Below, piece after piece: positions 1 through 7,458 of a stretch of 64,000 bases of DNA (position 1 is its first letter; the number at the start of each line of letters is the position of its first letter). Below the pieces are notes generated by a model, which saw only the letters and a program-made list of their open reading frames with translations, ran no database searches and was not told where the DNA came from. The translations under genes were made by a program, and so were the position numbers. The DNA comes from Acidobacteriota bacterium (GTDB lineage Bacteria > Acidobacteriota > Thermoanaerobaculia > Gp7-AA8): contig JAFAOU010000201.1 of NCBI GenBank assembly GCA_019247495.1, positions 1-64,000 on the forward strand. The letters run 5' to 3'.

Positions 1-843
1 TACGAGATCGCCTGCCTCACCGAGGCCAACGTTCGCGGCGTGCGCGGGCATCGCGCGGCGGCGAAGGCGTTTCGCGAAGGGAAGTCGGAGTTCGAGATCC
101 ACATCGACTTCCTCCTCCACTCAAGCCAGGCAGAGGAGGAGCTGCCGTACGGCAACATCATCGCGCTCAATGAGAACGCGTCGGTGCTGCACTACCTCAA
201 TCACCTCCGCGAGCAGCCGGGCGATCTGCGCTACTCGTTCCTCATCGACGCCGGCGCGCAGTATCACGGCTACGCCTCGGACATCACGCGCACGTATACG
301 CGCGACGAGAAGGGCGAGTTCGCGCAATTGATCGCGGCCATGGACGCCATGCAGCAGAACCTCTGCACGATGGCCAAGCCGGGCATCAACTACATTGACA
401 TCCACATGGCGGCGCACAAAGGAGTGGCGACGATTCTTGCCGACTTCGAATTCGTGCACGGTCTCGATGCGGCTGGCATCGTGGAGAAGCGCATCAGCTC
501 CGCCTTTTTCCCACACGGTGTCGGCCACTTCCTCGGCCTGCAGGTTCACGACGTGGCCGGATTCCACCAGGATCGCGCCGGCTGCATCATCGCCAAGCCG
601 GAGGGGCATCCGTATCTGCGGCTCACGCGCATCATCGATCCGCGCATGGTGTTCACCGTCGAGCCGGGCCTCTACTTCATCGAGTCGCTGCTCGCGGAGT
701 TACAAGCGGGCGACAACGCGAGGTACGTGAACTGGACGAAGGTGGACGAGTTCCGCAAGTTCGGCGGGATTCGGATTGAGGACGACATCGTGGTCACGGA
801 TAAAGGGCATGTGAATCTGACGCGGAACGCGTTCGCGTCATAG
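1..843 (+). CDS. pepQ: Xaa-Pro dipeptidase (prolidase), 5' end outside window
   Basis: Cytoplasmic M24B metallopeptidase that cleaves dipeptides with C-terminal proline. The frame is open from base 1, so the N-terminal domain and true start lie upstream; 280 codons remain against about 440 in E. coli PepQ. The pita-bread catalytic domain is visible: DAGAQYHGYASDITRTY (two metal-binding Asp, about codons 83 and 94), HGVGHFLGLQVHDVAG (His ligand), EPGLYFI and GGIRIEDDIVV (Glu ligands). The ALNENASVLHY stretch is also typical of PepQ rather than of methionine aminopeptidase. It ends at a TAG followed 11 bp later by an inverted repeat shared with the convergent anti-sigma gene. Confidence in function is high; only the missing 5' part limits it. 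Confidence 0.93.
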   Translation, partial: YEIACLTEANVRGVRGHRAAAKAFREGKSEFEIHIDFLLHSSQAEEELPYGNIIALNENASVLHYLNHLREQPGDLRYSFLIDAGAQYHGYASDITRTYTRDEKGEFAQLIAAMDAMQQNLCTMAKPGINYIDIHMAAHKGVATILADFEFVHGLDAAGIVEKRISSAFFPHGVGHFLGLQVHDVAGFHQDRAGCIIAKPEGHPYLRLTRIIDPRMVFTVEPGLYFIESLLAELQAGDNARYVNWTKVDEFRKFGGIRIEDDIVVTDKGHVNLTRNAFAS

Positions 844-854
844 CCCTAGGCTTT

Positions 855-917
855 GAACCACAGAGGCACAAAGAACACAGAGAGACAACTCTGTGATCTC
901 TGTGCCTCTGTGGTTTG
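855..917. repeat. Long inverted repeat, CCACAGAG family, copy 1 (convergent genes)
   Basis: GAACCACAGAGGCACAAAG on the left pairs with a right arm ending TGCCTCTGTGGTTT; the centre is ACAACT. It fills the gap between the ends of pepQ and the convergent anti-sigma gene. A strong stem in both transcripts fits a bidirectional terminator or mRNA 3' end. Five related copies lie elsewhere in the window. Confidence 0.85.
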
Positions 918-919
918 AA

Positions 920-1795
920 TCAATCCACCGCGATTCGCTTGCGCGCCTCCGCCGCCCAACCCGACGTTTCGTCAATGGCCAGGTAGTCATGCCAAGCGGT
1001 CATGGCATGGCCGCGACCGTTGAGAGCTTCGACGGCAATGGCGCGATTCCACGCCGCTTCCGGCGTGCGGCCGATGCGCCAGGCGCGCTCGGCGCAACGG
1101 ACGGCTTCGACTGCGTCGGGCAGCGCGCGGCGTTTCGCAATGGCCCGGTTCGACAGCGCGGCCGATAAGTCATTGAGCAGCGAGACGTCATCCGACTCCG
1201 CGATCGCCGCGGCGATCGTGCGTTGTCTCGTCTCCACCAGCAGCGCTTCGTGAAGCGTTTCGATCGCGGCGTCGTCCTTGCCGAGGAGCAGGTTCGCCAC
1301 TCCCGACGCGTGGAGATTCGCGGCGGTGCGGCGCGCCGCCACCGATCGCTGTACGCGCGCGGCGGCAGTGAGCAGCGACGCGTTCGCAGGGTCCTGGAGC
1401 GCATCGAATTTCGTTCCGCGCATCACCGGCGCCGGCGGTTGATACGGGAAGCCTGAGATGCGGCCGGCGATCGTTCGTTGCGCGGGCGCGGCGTTCGCGA
1501 GTGCCGCCATCCCATTTTCGCGATGGAAGATCCGGTCGCGAACGGGCGTCACGAGAAACATGCAGGCGAGGCCGGCAGCCACGGTCGCCGTCGCCACAGC
1601 GATCCACGCGCGGCGCGGACGCCACGAATCGCGCGCCGCCGCACGCGACGGCAACTCCGTCGCGCTCAGAAAAACGGAATAGCACTCGGAGCATCCGGTC
1701 ATGTGCGCGATGACCTTGGCGCGGGTTTCCGCATCGAGCCTGCCGTCGATGAATGCCGCCAGCGTCTCGTCGGAAGGAAAACCTGTGTGCTCCAT
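920..1795 (-). CDS. Anti-sigma factor with zinc-finger domain and helical repeat C-terminus
   Basis: A 291-residue membrane protein. The N-terminus carries an anti-sigma zinc-finger (zf-HC2) pattern, His31-x3-Cys35-x2-Cys38 (HMTGCSEC), and a single membrane segment follows at about residues 66-85 (WIAVATATVAAGLACMFLV). The remaining periplasmic part is Ala-rich and helical, resembling degenerate TPRs. ATG 1795 is preferred over upstream in-frame starts because it lies 13 bp after the sigma-factor stop and has GAGAAAG upstream. The tandem order sigma then anti-sigma implies that this protein holds the sigma factor at the membrane until a signal arrives. The signal is unknown. Confidence 0.8.
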   Translation of the reverse strand: MEHTGFPSDETLAAFIDGRLDAETRAKVIAHMTGCSECYSVFLSATELPSRAAARDSWRPRRAWIAVATATVAAGLACMFLVTPVRDRIFHRENGMAALANAAPAQRTIAGRISGFPYQPPAPVMRGTKFDALQDPANASLLTAAARVQRSVAARRTAANLHASGVANLLLGKDDAAIETLHEALLVETRQRTIAAAIAESDDVSLLNDLSAALSNRAIAKRRALPDAVEAVRCAERAWRIGRTPEAAWNRAIAVEALNGRGHAMTAWHDYLAIDETSGWAAEARKRIAVD

Positions 1796-1808
1796 CGCCG
1801 TCACTTTC

Positions 1809-2705
1809 TCAAACGCCTTTGGCCGCCCCCACGGCGTCCAACGGCTTAGAGTGACGGAACTCCGGTTTTCCCTCGGCTGCAGGAAATGCGAACGACAGCT
1901 CGTGATCGCGATGATCGAGCAGTTCGCACGCATCGGCGGCCGCAACACCGGCCCCCTCCAGCGTGAACTTCAATTGGGCCAGCAGCTTGCTGATCCGCTT
2001 GTACAGCTTCTTGTCATCGACGCTGAGCGCGCGCGCGATGTCGGGGATTTTCTTGCCATTCCAAAAACGCATGCGCAGGATGAGCTGATCCTCGGATTCC
2101 ATGGTGGCGATTGCCGCATCGATCGTGGCCGCGGTGTGCCGCGCGATCACCGCGCGCTCCCCGCTGAACAACTCCGGCTCGATCGACGGACCATTGTCCG
2201 TGTTCTCCATCGCCGCCACAAGCACCGGCCGCGGCTGACGCACCGGCAGCCGTACATAAATCGCGTCGATCTCCTCGGCGGTGAACACGGCGTCGGATCC
2301 CGAGGTCAGGATCGCCACCGCCTCGCTGTACGTGTGGCCATCGCGCGTCAGCAGCCGCTCCACCGTGATCCCTTTGTCGCCCAGCCGCCGCGCCTGCGCC
2401 GATGGACGCCACTTCCCCCACATCTGGACCCGGTACTGGAAAAACATTCGCTGGATCACCGTGGTCATGTACGTCGAAAACGCGCTGCGCCCTTCGAACT
2501 TGCGGATGATGGCGTAGTTGCTCTCGATGAGCTTGAACTTGACGTACGAACCGAACTCCTCTTCCTCGTCGCGGCCGACGCGATTGCGATGACAAACGTA
2601 ACCGATGGCCTTGTCGATCAGGCACAGGTTCGTCAGGAAGACTTCCTCGGCGGCAATTGGTTTCACGGGAGTGCACCGGAGTCTAGCAGCAAATACGGAA
2701 CGCAT
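1809..2705 (-). CDS. Sigma-70 family RNA polymerase sigma factor (ECF-like)
   Basis: A 298-residue protein. A region-2-like segment lies near residues 50-100 (SYVKFKLIESNYAIIRKFEG, then an RSAFSTYMTTVIQRMFFQY stretch that resembles the -10 recognition helix). A region-4 helix-turn-helix is at about residues 205-245 (RMRFWNGKKIPDIARALSVD, then KKLYKRISKLLAQLK). It lacks regions 1.1 and 3 and is longer than a typical 190-residue ECF sigma because of an inserted linker. It is encoded just upstream of a zinc-finger anti-sigma factor, so it is probably a regulated, membrane-sequestered alternative sigma factor. The start is uncertain: no clear Shine-Dalgarno precedes ATG 2705. The 5' flank enters the GGGACGAGGG repeat. 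Confidence 0.8.
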   Translation of the reverse strand: MRSVFAARLRCTPVKPIAAEEVFLTNLCLIDKAIGYVCHRNRVGRDEEEEFGSYVKFKLIESNYAIIRKFEGRSAFSTYMTTVIQRMFFQYRVQMWGKWRPSAQARRLGDKGITVERLLTRDGHTYSEAVAILTSGSDAVFTAEEIDAIYVRLPVRQPRPVLVAAMENTDNGPSIEPELFSGERAVIARHTAATIDAAIATMESEDQLILRMRFWNGKKIPDIARALSVDDKKLYKRISKLLAQLKFTLEGAGVAAADACELLDHRDHELSFAFPAAEGKPEFRHSKPLDAVGAAKGV

Positions 2706-2719
2706 GCGCGTCAGAAATG

Positions 2720-2920
2720 CAGGGACGAGGGGTATGAGGCAGGGACGAGGGAGTCAGGGACGAGGGACTGGGAATCACCGCGGTGCCGTGCGCGTGGTGA
2801 TATGAAGTCCGCATGAGCGACGGAACCGACGAGACTCGCCACGCTTGCCACGAACACGGCGATTCTCCCCTCGTCCCTCGTCCCTCATCCCTCGTCCCTG
2901 CCTCCCCTCCCTCATCTCTC
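2720..2920. repeat. Inverted repeat of GGGACGAGGG words spanning the copA start
   Basis: The left arm (about 2720-2775) has several AGGGACGAGGG-like words; the right arm (about 2865-2920) has the complementary CCCTCGTCCCT words. The copA ATG (2813) lies in the loop, so the right arm is translated as residues about 18-36 of CopA (Pro/Ser-rich). This is the only repeat here whose stem flanks a translation start. Confidence 0.8.
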
Positions 2921-5038
2921 TTCACCTGCCCCATGCATCCCGAGATCGTCAGCGACAAGCCGGGAGTCTGTCCGATCTGCGGGATGGCACTGGAGCCGAC
3001 GACCGCATCGCTCGACGACGCGCCGAATGCGGAACTGCTCGACATGCAGCGCCGGTTCGTGATCAGCCTGATCTTCTCCATCCCGCTACTGATTCTCGGC
3101 ATGGCCGACATGCTCGGCATGCGCGGATTGGCCATCCAGCCATGGCTTCCGTGGATCGAGCTGGTCCTGGCGACGCCGGTCGTCCTTTGGTGCGGCTGGC
3201 CGTTCTTCGTCCGCGCCGGCGCGTCGATCGCCTCGTGGCACCTCAACATGTTCACGCTGATCGGCATGGGCACCGGCGCCGCCTATTCGTACAGCGTCGT
3301 CGCGACGCTCTTCCCCAACGCGTTCCCGGCGTCATTCCGAACGATGGGAGTCCTGCCGCTCTACTACGAGCCGGCCGCGGTGATCATCACGCTCGTCCTC
3401 CTCGGCCAGGTCCTCGAGCTTCGCGCCCGCGACAAAACCTCGGGGGCAATCCGCGAGCTGCTCGGACTCGCGCCGAAATCCGCACGCGTGGTGAATGACG
3501 ACGGCAGCGAATCGGACGTCGACGTGGCGATGATCACGCCCGGCATGCGCATCCGCGTCCGCCCCGGCGAACGGATCGCAGTCGATGGCGTCGTCCTCGA
3601 AGGCAGCGGCAACGTCGACGAATCGATGATCAGCGGCGAAGCGATTCCTGTCGCCAAAACCGTCACCAGCAAAGTCACCGCCGGTACCGTGAACACGAGC
3701 GGCGCATTCATCATCAAAGCCGAACGCGTGGGAGCCGACACGCTCCTCGCGCAGATCGTGCGCATGGTCGGCGAAGCGCAACGCAGCCGCGCGCCGATTC
3801 AACGTCTGGCCGACGTCGTCGCGTCGTGGTTCGTCCCGATCGTAATCGCCGTCGCCGCGATCACGTTTGTGGTCTGGTCGCTCGCCGGCCCGCAACCGCG
3901 TTTCGCGCACGCGCTCGTGAACGCCGTGGCCGTCCTCATCATCGCCTGCCCCTGCGCCCTCGGCCTGGCCACTCCGATGTCCGTCATGGTCGCCACCGGC
4001 CGCGGCGCGACGGCCGGCATCCTCGTAAAAAACGCCGAAGCGCTGGAACTGCTCTCCCGCATCGACACGCTGGTCATCGACAAAACCGGAACGCTGACCG
4101 AGGGCAAACCGAAGGTTGTGGCAGCTGACTTTCTGGCAGAGCCAGAAAGTGTGGCACAGACACTCCTGTCTGTGCGCCCTGTAGAAAACTCCACCGTCCT
4201 GAACCTCGTCGCCGCGGTCGAGCGCGCCAGCGAACATCCGTTGGCGAACGCGATCGTCGCCGCGGCGACCGAATTGAAAACCGCGACCGACGTCGAGACC
4301 ATCGCCGGTAAAGGCATCCGCGGCAATGTCGATGGTCACCGCATCGCCATCGGCAATGCCTCTTTCATCGGCAACGTTAGCGCCTTCGAAGAAACAGCAA
4401 ACCAACACCGCGCAAACGGAGCCGCCGTCGTCTTCGTCTCCATCGATGGCAACCCGGCCGGATTCATCGCCATCGCCGATCCGATCAAACCAACCACCGC
4501 CGCCGCTCTGCGCGCTCTCCGCGAAAAAGGGATCGCCATCACCATGCTCACCGGCGACGCGCGCGGAACCGCCGAAGCCGTAGCCCGTCAGCTCGGCATC
4601 GACAATGTGGAGGCCGAGGTCCTGCCGGCGGACAAAGACGCCATCGTGCGCAATCTCCAATCGCAAGGAAAACGCGTCGCGATGGCCGGCGACGGCGTGA
4701 ACGACGCCCCCGCCCTCGCCCGCGCCGACGTCGGCATCGCCATGGGCACCGGCACCGACGTCGCCATCGAAAGCGCCCACCTCACGCTCATCCAGGGCGA
4801 CCTCCGCGGCATCGTCCGCGCCCGCAACCTATCCGAAGCAATGATGCGCAACATCAAACAAAACCTCTTCTTCGCCTTCCTCTACAACATCCTCGGCGTC
4901 CCCATCGCCGCCGGCGTGTTGTACCCCTTCTTCGGATTGCTCCTAAGCCCGATGATCGCCAGCGCCGCGATGACATTCAGCTCCGTGACAGTGATTGGGA
5001 ACGCGTTGCGGCTAAGGAAGATCCCGCTCTTCGAATAA
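2813..5038 (+). CDS. copA: Copper/silver-translocating P1B-type ATPase
   Basis: A 741-residue inner-membrane exporter for monovalent copper or silver. The N-terminus has a heavy-metal-binding knuckle, Cys39-Pro-Met-His42 with Cys53-x2-Cys56 (TCPMHPE...GVCPICGM), in place of a ferredoxin-like HMA domain. The metal-gating CPC motif is at about residues 379-381 ([12 protein letters not shown]), the phosphorylated Asp423 is in DKTGTLTEG, a P1B HP motif is in SEHPLANAI, and the hinge GDGVNDAP starts near residue 626. Two in-frame repeat insertions are seen: residues about 18-36, and residues about 439-455 just after the DKTG segment. Substrate (copper or silver) is inferred from family resemblance. 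It stands alone, with no copper regulator or chaperone next to it. Confidence 0.92.
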   Translation: MSDGTDETRHACHEHGDSPLVPRPSSLVPASPPSSLFTCPMHPEIVSDKPGVCPICGMALEPTTASLDDAPNAELLDMQRRFVISLIFSIPLLILGMADMLGMRGLAIQPWLPWIELVLATPVVLWCGWPFFVRAGASIASWHLNMFTLIGMGTGAAYSYSVVATLFPNAFPASFRTMGVLPLYYEPAAVIITLVLLGQVLELRARDKTSGAIRELLGLAPKSARVVNDDGSESDVDVAMITPGMRIRVRPGERIAVDGVVLEGSGNVDESMISGEAIPVAKTVTSKVTAGTVNTSGAFIIKAERVGADTLLAQIVRMVGEAQRSRAPIQRLADVVASWFVPIVIAVAAITFVVWSLAGPQPRFAHALVNAVAVLIIACPCALGLATPMSVMVATGRGATAGILVKNAEALELLSRIDTLVIDKTGTLTEGKPKVVAADFLAEPESVAQTLLSVRPVENSTVLNLVAAVERASEHPLANAIVAAATELKTATDVETIAGKGIRGNVDGHRIAIGNASFIGNVSAFEETANQHRANGAAVVFVSIDGNPAGFIAIADPIKPTTAAALRALREKGIAITMLTGDARGTAEAVARQLGIDNVEAEVLPADKDAIVRNLQSQGKRVAMAGDGVNDAPALARADVGIAMGTGTDVAIESAHLTLIQGDLRGIVRARNLSEAMMRNIKQNLFFAFLYNILGVPIAAGVLYPFFGLLLSPMIASAAMTFSSVTVIGNALRLRKIPLFE
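4128..4177. repeat. Two hairpin repeats inside the copA reading frame
   Basis: GACTTTCTGGC-AGA-GCCAGAAAGT is followed directly by GTGGCACAGACACTCCTGTC and TGTGC. The second unit is a one-base variant of the GGCACAGACA-CTCT-TGTCTGTGCC repeat found near 11.6, 13.0 and 31.3 kb. Together they add about 17 residues ([18 protein letters not shown]) to the nucleotide-binding region of CopA without changing frame. Confidence 0.8.
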
Positions 5039-5045
5039 AGAAGCG

Positions 5046-5110
5046 TTCACCACAAAGACACAGAGAGCACAAAGGAATCTCTCTGTGTCCTTTGTGTCTT
5101 TGTGGTTCAA
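5046..5110. repeat. Inverted repeat, CCACAGAG family, copy 2 (convergent genes)
   Basis: TTCACCACAAAGACACAGAG pairs with a right arm ending TGTGTCTTTGTGGTTCAAA. It lies between the ends of copA (+) and the NRDE gene (-), and the TGA stop of the NRDE gene is inside the right flank. It matches copy 1 in layout and context. Confidence 0.85.
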
Positions 5111-5853
5111 ATCCTCGGCAAGTCAACGCTACGGTGATTGGCAGTGTCGGTCATTCGCGAAGATACGCTTATTCGGATCATGGCGATCTCGCCCGAGGGA
5201 TGGCTGATTTCCTTCATCACGATTTCGTCGTTGGTCATGACGATGACCGTCGACGATCGCGTGCCGTAGCCGCGGTCGGGCACCGCGACGAAGATTTCTT
5301 CTTCGATCGGGCCACCGCGCGGCGTGGTCAGGAAGCGCAGGAGATCGTTGACGATGTCGCCGGCTTCCAACCCGCGAGACATCGCGTCGCGGGCGAGGAC
5401 GATCTTGGGCCAGTCGATCGATCCCGGGGCGTTGCTGACGGCAAAGATGCCGTCGTCGAGCAGGCGAGCGGGCGTGTCCGTGGAGATGTGCGCGACGGAT
5501 TCGCGGTCTCCCGCCAGCAGATGGAATCCGGCGTAATCGGCCGGCCGGATGCTCTGCGCGTACGCGAGCGGCGGGAGATTCGAGCGGACGAAGTCGCCGA
5601 CCAGCGCGCCGCGCGAGCGGGCATTCGGCGGACCGTCGTTGCCGCGGATGTTGGTGACGGCGGCGAAGCGGCCGTCGCGCGTGACGGCGAGCCAGGTGCC
5701 GCCGGCGCGGAGATCGCGTCCGCCGGCGATGTTCGGATCGTCATCCCAGATGTGCAGCGGCCGCGTGGGACGTTCGTAGAACTCGTCGCGATTCGCGGCG
5801 ATGACGATCGGGTAACGCGGCGACGCGTGGACGGCGATGGCGATGAGACACAA
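5107..5853 (-). CDS. NRDE (TANGO2-like) family protein
   Basis: A 248-residue protein that opens with MCLI and carries the family signature AANRDEFYERPT at about residues 19-30. The conserved Cys2 and the overall layout are those of the NRDE/TANGO2 family, in which Cys2 could act as an N-terminal nucleophile as in Ntn hydrolases; the cellular role is unsettled (lipid or haem handling is proposed for eukaryotic TANGO2). The start codon is TTG (TTGTGTCTCATC), chosen because it gives the invariant MC start. No Shine-Dalgarno is visible, but TAGTAT lies 8 nt upstream. It is convergent with copA and appears monocistronic. Confidence 0.8.
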   Translation of the reverse strand: MCLIAIAVHASPRYPIVIAANRDEFYERPTRPLHIWDDDPNIAGGRDLRAGGTWLAVTRDGRFAAVTNIRGNDGPPNARSRGALVGDFVRSNLPPLAYAQSIRPADYAGFHLLAGDRESVAHISTDTPARLLDDGIFAVSNAPGSIDWPKIVLARDAMSRGLEAGDIVNDLLRFLTTPRGGPIEEEIFVAVPDRGYGTRSSTVIVMTNDEIVMKEISHPSGEIAMIRISVSSRMTDTANHRSVDLPRI

Positions 5854-5861
5854 GCGGCTCG

Positions 5862-5867
5862 ATACTA
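5862..5867 (-). promoter_or_regulatory. Candidate -10 (TAGTAT) for a leaderless NRDE transcript
   Basis: On the minus strand, TAGTAT is followed by 8 nt and then the TTG start. This spacing would put the transcription start at or near the start codon. It is one of several such TANNNT sites in the window and is weak evidence taken alone. Confidence 0.35.
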
Positions 5868-5897
5868 ACGCTGGCGGCGCTACGAGCGCGGGAGCAA

Positions 5898-6056
5898 CGC
5901 CGGAACGCTGGCGTCCCCGCCGGCTGGCCCGGCGGCGTCTCGCCGCCGAACCGCCAAACCCTCAGCTTTTGCTGGTAACAACGATGTCTGCGCAAGCCTC
6001 CCATTCGGCAGCGTGACGCAGCCGAGCCAGCCGGCGGGACGCCAGCGTTCCGGCCG
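5898..6056. repeat. Inverted repeat CCGGAACGCTGGCGTCC / GGACGCCAGCGTTCCGG
   Basis: The left arm (5898-5929) and right arm (6027-6056) are close to perfect complements of about 30 bp. The 100-bp loop holds smaller hairpins (GGCGGCGTCTCGCCGCC). In translation such repeats read as GVPPAG/GTPAF-type peptides. It fills the gap between the start of the NRDE gene and the end of the acyl-CoA synthetase gene. Confidence 0.8.
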
Positions 6057-6062
6057 GGCGCT

Positions 6063-7427
6063 CTACTGCGCGAGTAGATGCTTTTGCACTTTTCCCAACG
6101 CCGTGCGCGGGATTGAATCGACTTGCACGAACCGCCGCGGCACTTTGAATGACGCGAGATTGTCGCGGCACGCGCGTTCCAGCGCGTCGGCGTCGAAGGA
6201 TGTGGCGACGATGAACGCGACCGGCACCTCGCCTCGCAGCCCGTCCGCGACACCGACTACCGCGGCTTCGGCGACGCCCGGCTGTTCGAGGAGGAACTCT
6301 TCGATTTCGCGCGGATAGACATTGAAGCCGCCGGAGATGATCAGATCGGACTTGCGGCCGAGGAGCGTGTAGTAGCCATCGGCGGAGCGGGTGGCGAGGT
6401 CGCCGGTGTGGAACCAGCCGTCGGTGAACGCGGCGGCGGTGGCGTCCGGGCGGCGCCAGTAGCCGGCGAAGACGTTCGGGCCGCGCACGAACAGCTCGCC
6501 GTCGTCGATGCTCACGGAGATCCCGGGCAGCGGGAAGCCGACCGTGCCCGCGCGGCGCTCGCCGGTCAGCGGATTGCTCAGCGTCATGAAGGTTTCCGTC
6601 ATCCCGTAGCGCTCAAGGATGGTGTGGTTGAAGAGATCGCGGAAGCGTTCGAAGACGGGGACCGGCAGCGGCGCGGAGCCGGAGACGAAGAGGCGCATGC
6701 GATCGCCGATCTCGCGCGCGATCTCCGGCGGCGTATCGAGCAGGCGGACGTAGATCGTCGGGACGCCGAAGAAGAGCGTGGGACGGAAATCGCGGAACTC
6801 GTCGATCGCGGTGCGGTGATCGAATCGCTCCAGCAATCGCATGCGGCAACCGCCGGCCAGCCAGCAGTGCAGTCCGTTGCCGAGGGCGTGGATGTGGAAG
6901 AGAGGGAGCGCGAGGAGGAAGCGGTCGCGATCGGTGATCTGCCACATGGTCAACAAGTTGACGGCATTGGCGGCGAAGTTGTTATGTGTCAGGACGGCGC
7001 CCTTCGAAGCGCCGGTCGTCCCCGAGGTGTAGATGATTGCGGCGGGTGAATCGCCGTCGAGATCTTCGAGCGGACGATCGTCGCGATCGGAGGTCAGTTC
7101 CGCAAGGTCGGCGTCCGTGATCACCAGCCGCGGCTCGGCGTCGTTCGTGATGTGCGCGATCTCGCGGTCGCGGTAGAGGATGTTGATCGGGACGAAGATC
7201 ACACCGAGTTTGACGCACGCGAGGTAGATGTCGACCAGCTCGATGCGATTGCCGAGATAGACGCACAGCCGGTCGCCTTTCGAGAGGCCACGCGCGCGCA
7301 GCGCATGGGAAACGCGATTGCTGCGGCGTTCGATCTCGCCGAACGTAAATTCGGCTCCCTCCCATTCGAGCGCGATCTCATTCGCGCGCGCGATGAGCGA
7401 CAGGTCGAAGAGGTGGAGCAGGTTCAC
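6063..7427 (-). CDS. Acyl-CoA synthetase, probably malonyl-CoA synthetase-like
   Basis: A 454-residue ANL-superfamily AMP-forming ligase. The P-loop YTSGTTGASKG is near residue 140, the A5 motif YGMTET and the TGD motif GWFHTGDL follow, and the C-terminal catalytic Lys lies in RTALGKVQK. The stretch YGMTETFMTLSNPLTGERR and AGTVGFPLPG resembles MatB/ACSF3 malonyl-CoA synthetases, and the length of about 450-500 fits. Another short-acyl substrate is possible. The GTG at 7427 (GTG AAC CTG) is preferred: a longer ATG form would run into the divergent treZ start region. Only 31 bp separate it from treZ. Confidence 0.75.
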   Translation of the reverse strand: MNLLHLFDLSLIARANEIALEWEGAEFTFGEIERRSNRVSHALRARGLSKGDRLCVYLGNRIELVDIYLACVKLGVIFVPINILYRDREIAHITNDAEPRLVITDADLAELTSDRDDRPLEDLDGDSPAAIIYTSGTTGASKGAVLTHNNFAANAVNLLTMWQITDRDRFLLALPLFHIHALGNGLHCWLAGGCRMRLLERFDHRTAIDEFRDFRPTLFFGVPTIYVRLLDTPPEIAREIGDRMRLFVSGSAPLPVPVFERFRDLFNHTILERYGMTETFMTLSNPLTGERRAGTVGFPLPGISVSIDDGELFVRGPNVFAGYWRRPDATAAAFTDGWFHTGDLATRSADGYYTLLGRKSDLIISGGFNVYPREIEEFLLEQPGVAEAAVVGVADGLRGEVPVAFIVATSFDADALERACRDNLASFKVPRRFVQVDSIPRTALGKVQKHLLAQ

Positions 7428-7458
7428 GATCCGCAGAGTACGCAGATTGGACGCAGAT

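Noticed and set aside
7318..7458. Upstream part of the treZ open frame
   Set aside because: It is antisense to the acyl-CoA synthetase gene and Ser/Arg-rich; treZ starts at 7459 or 7477.
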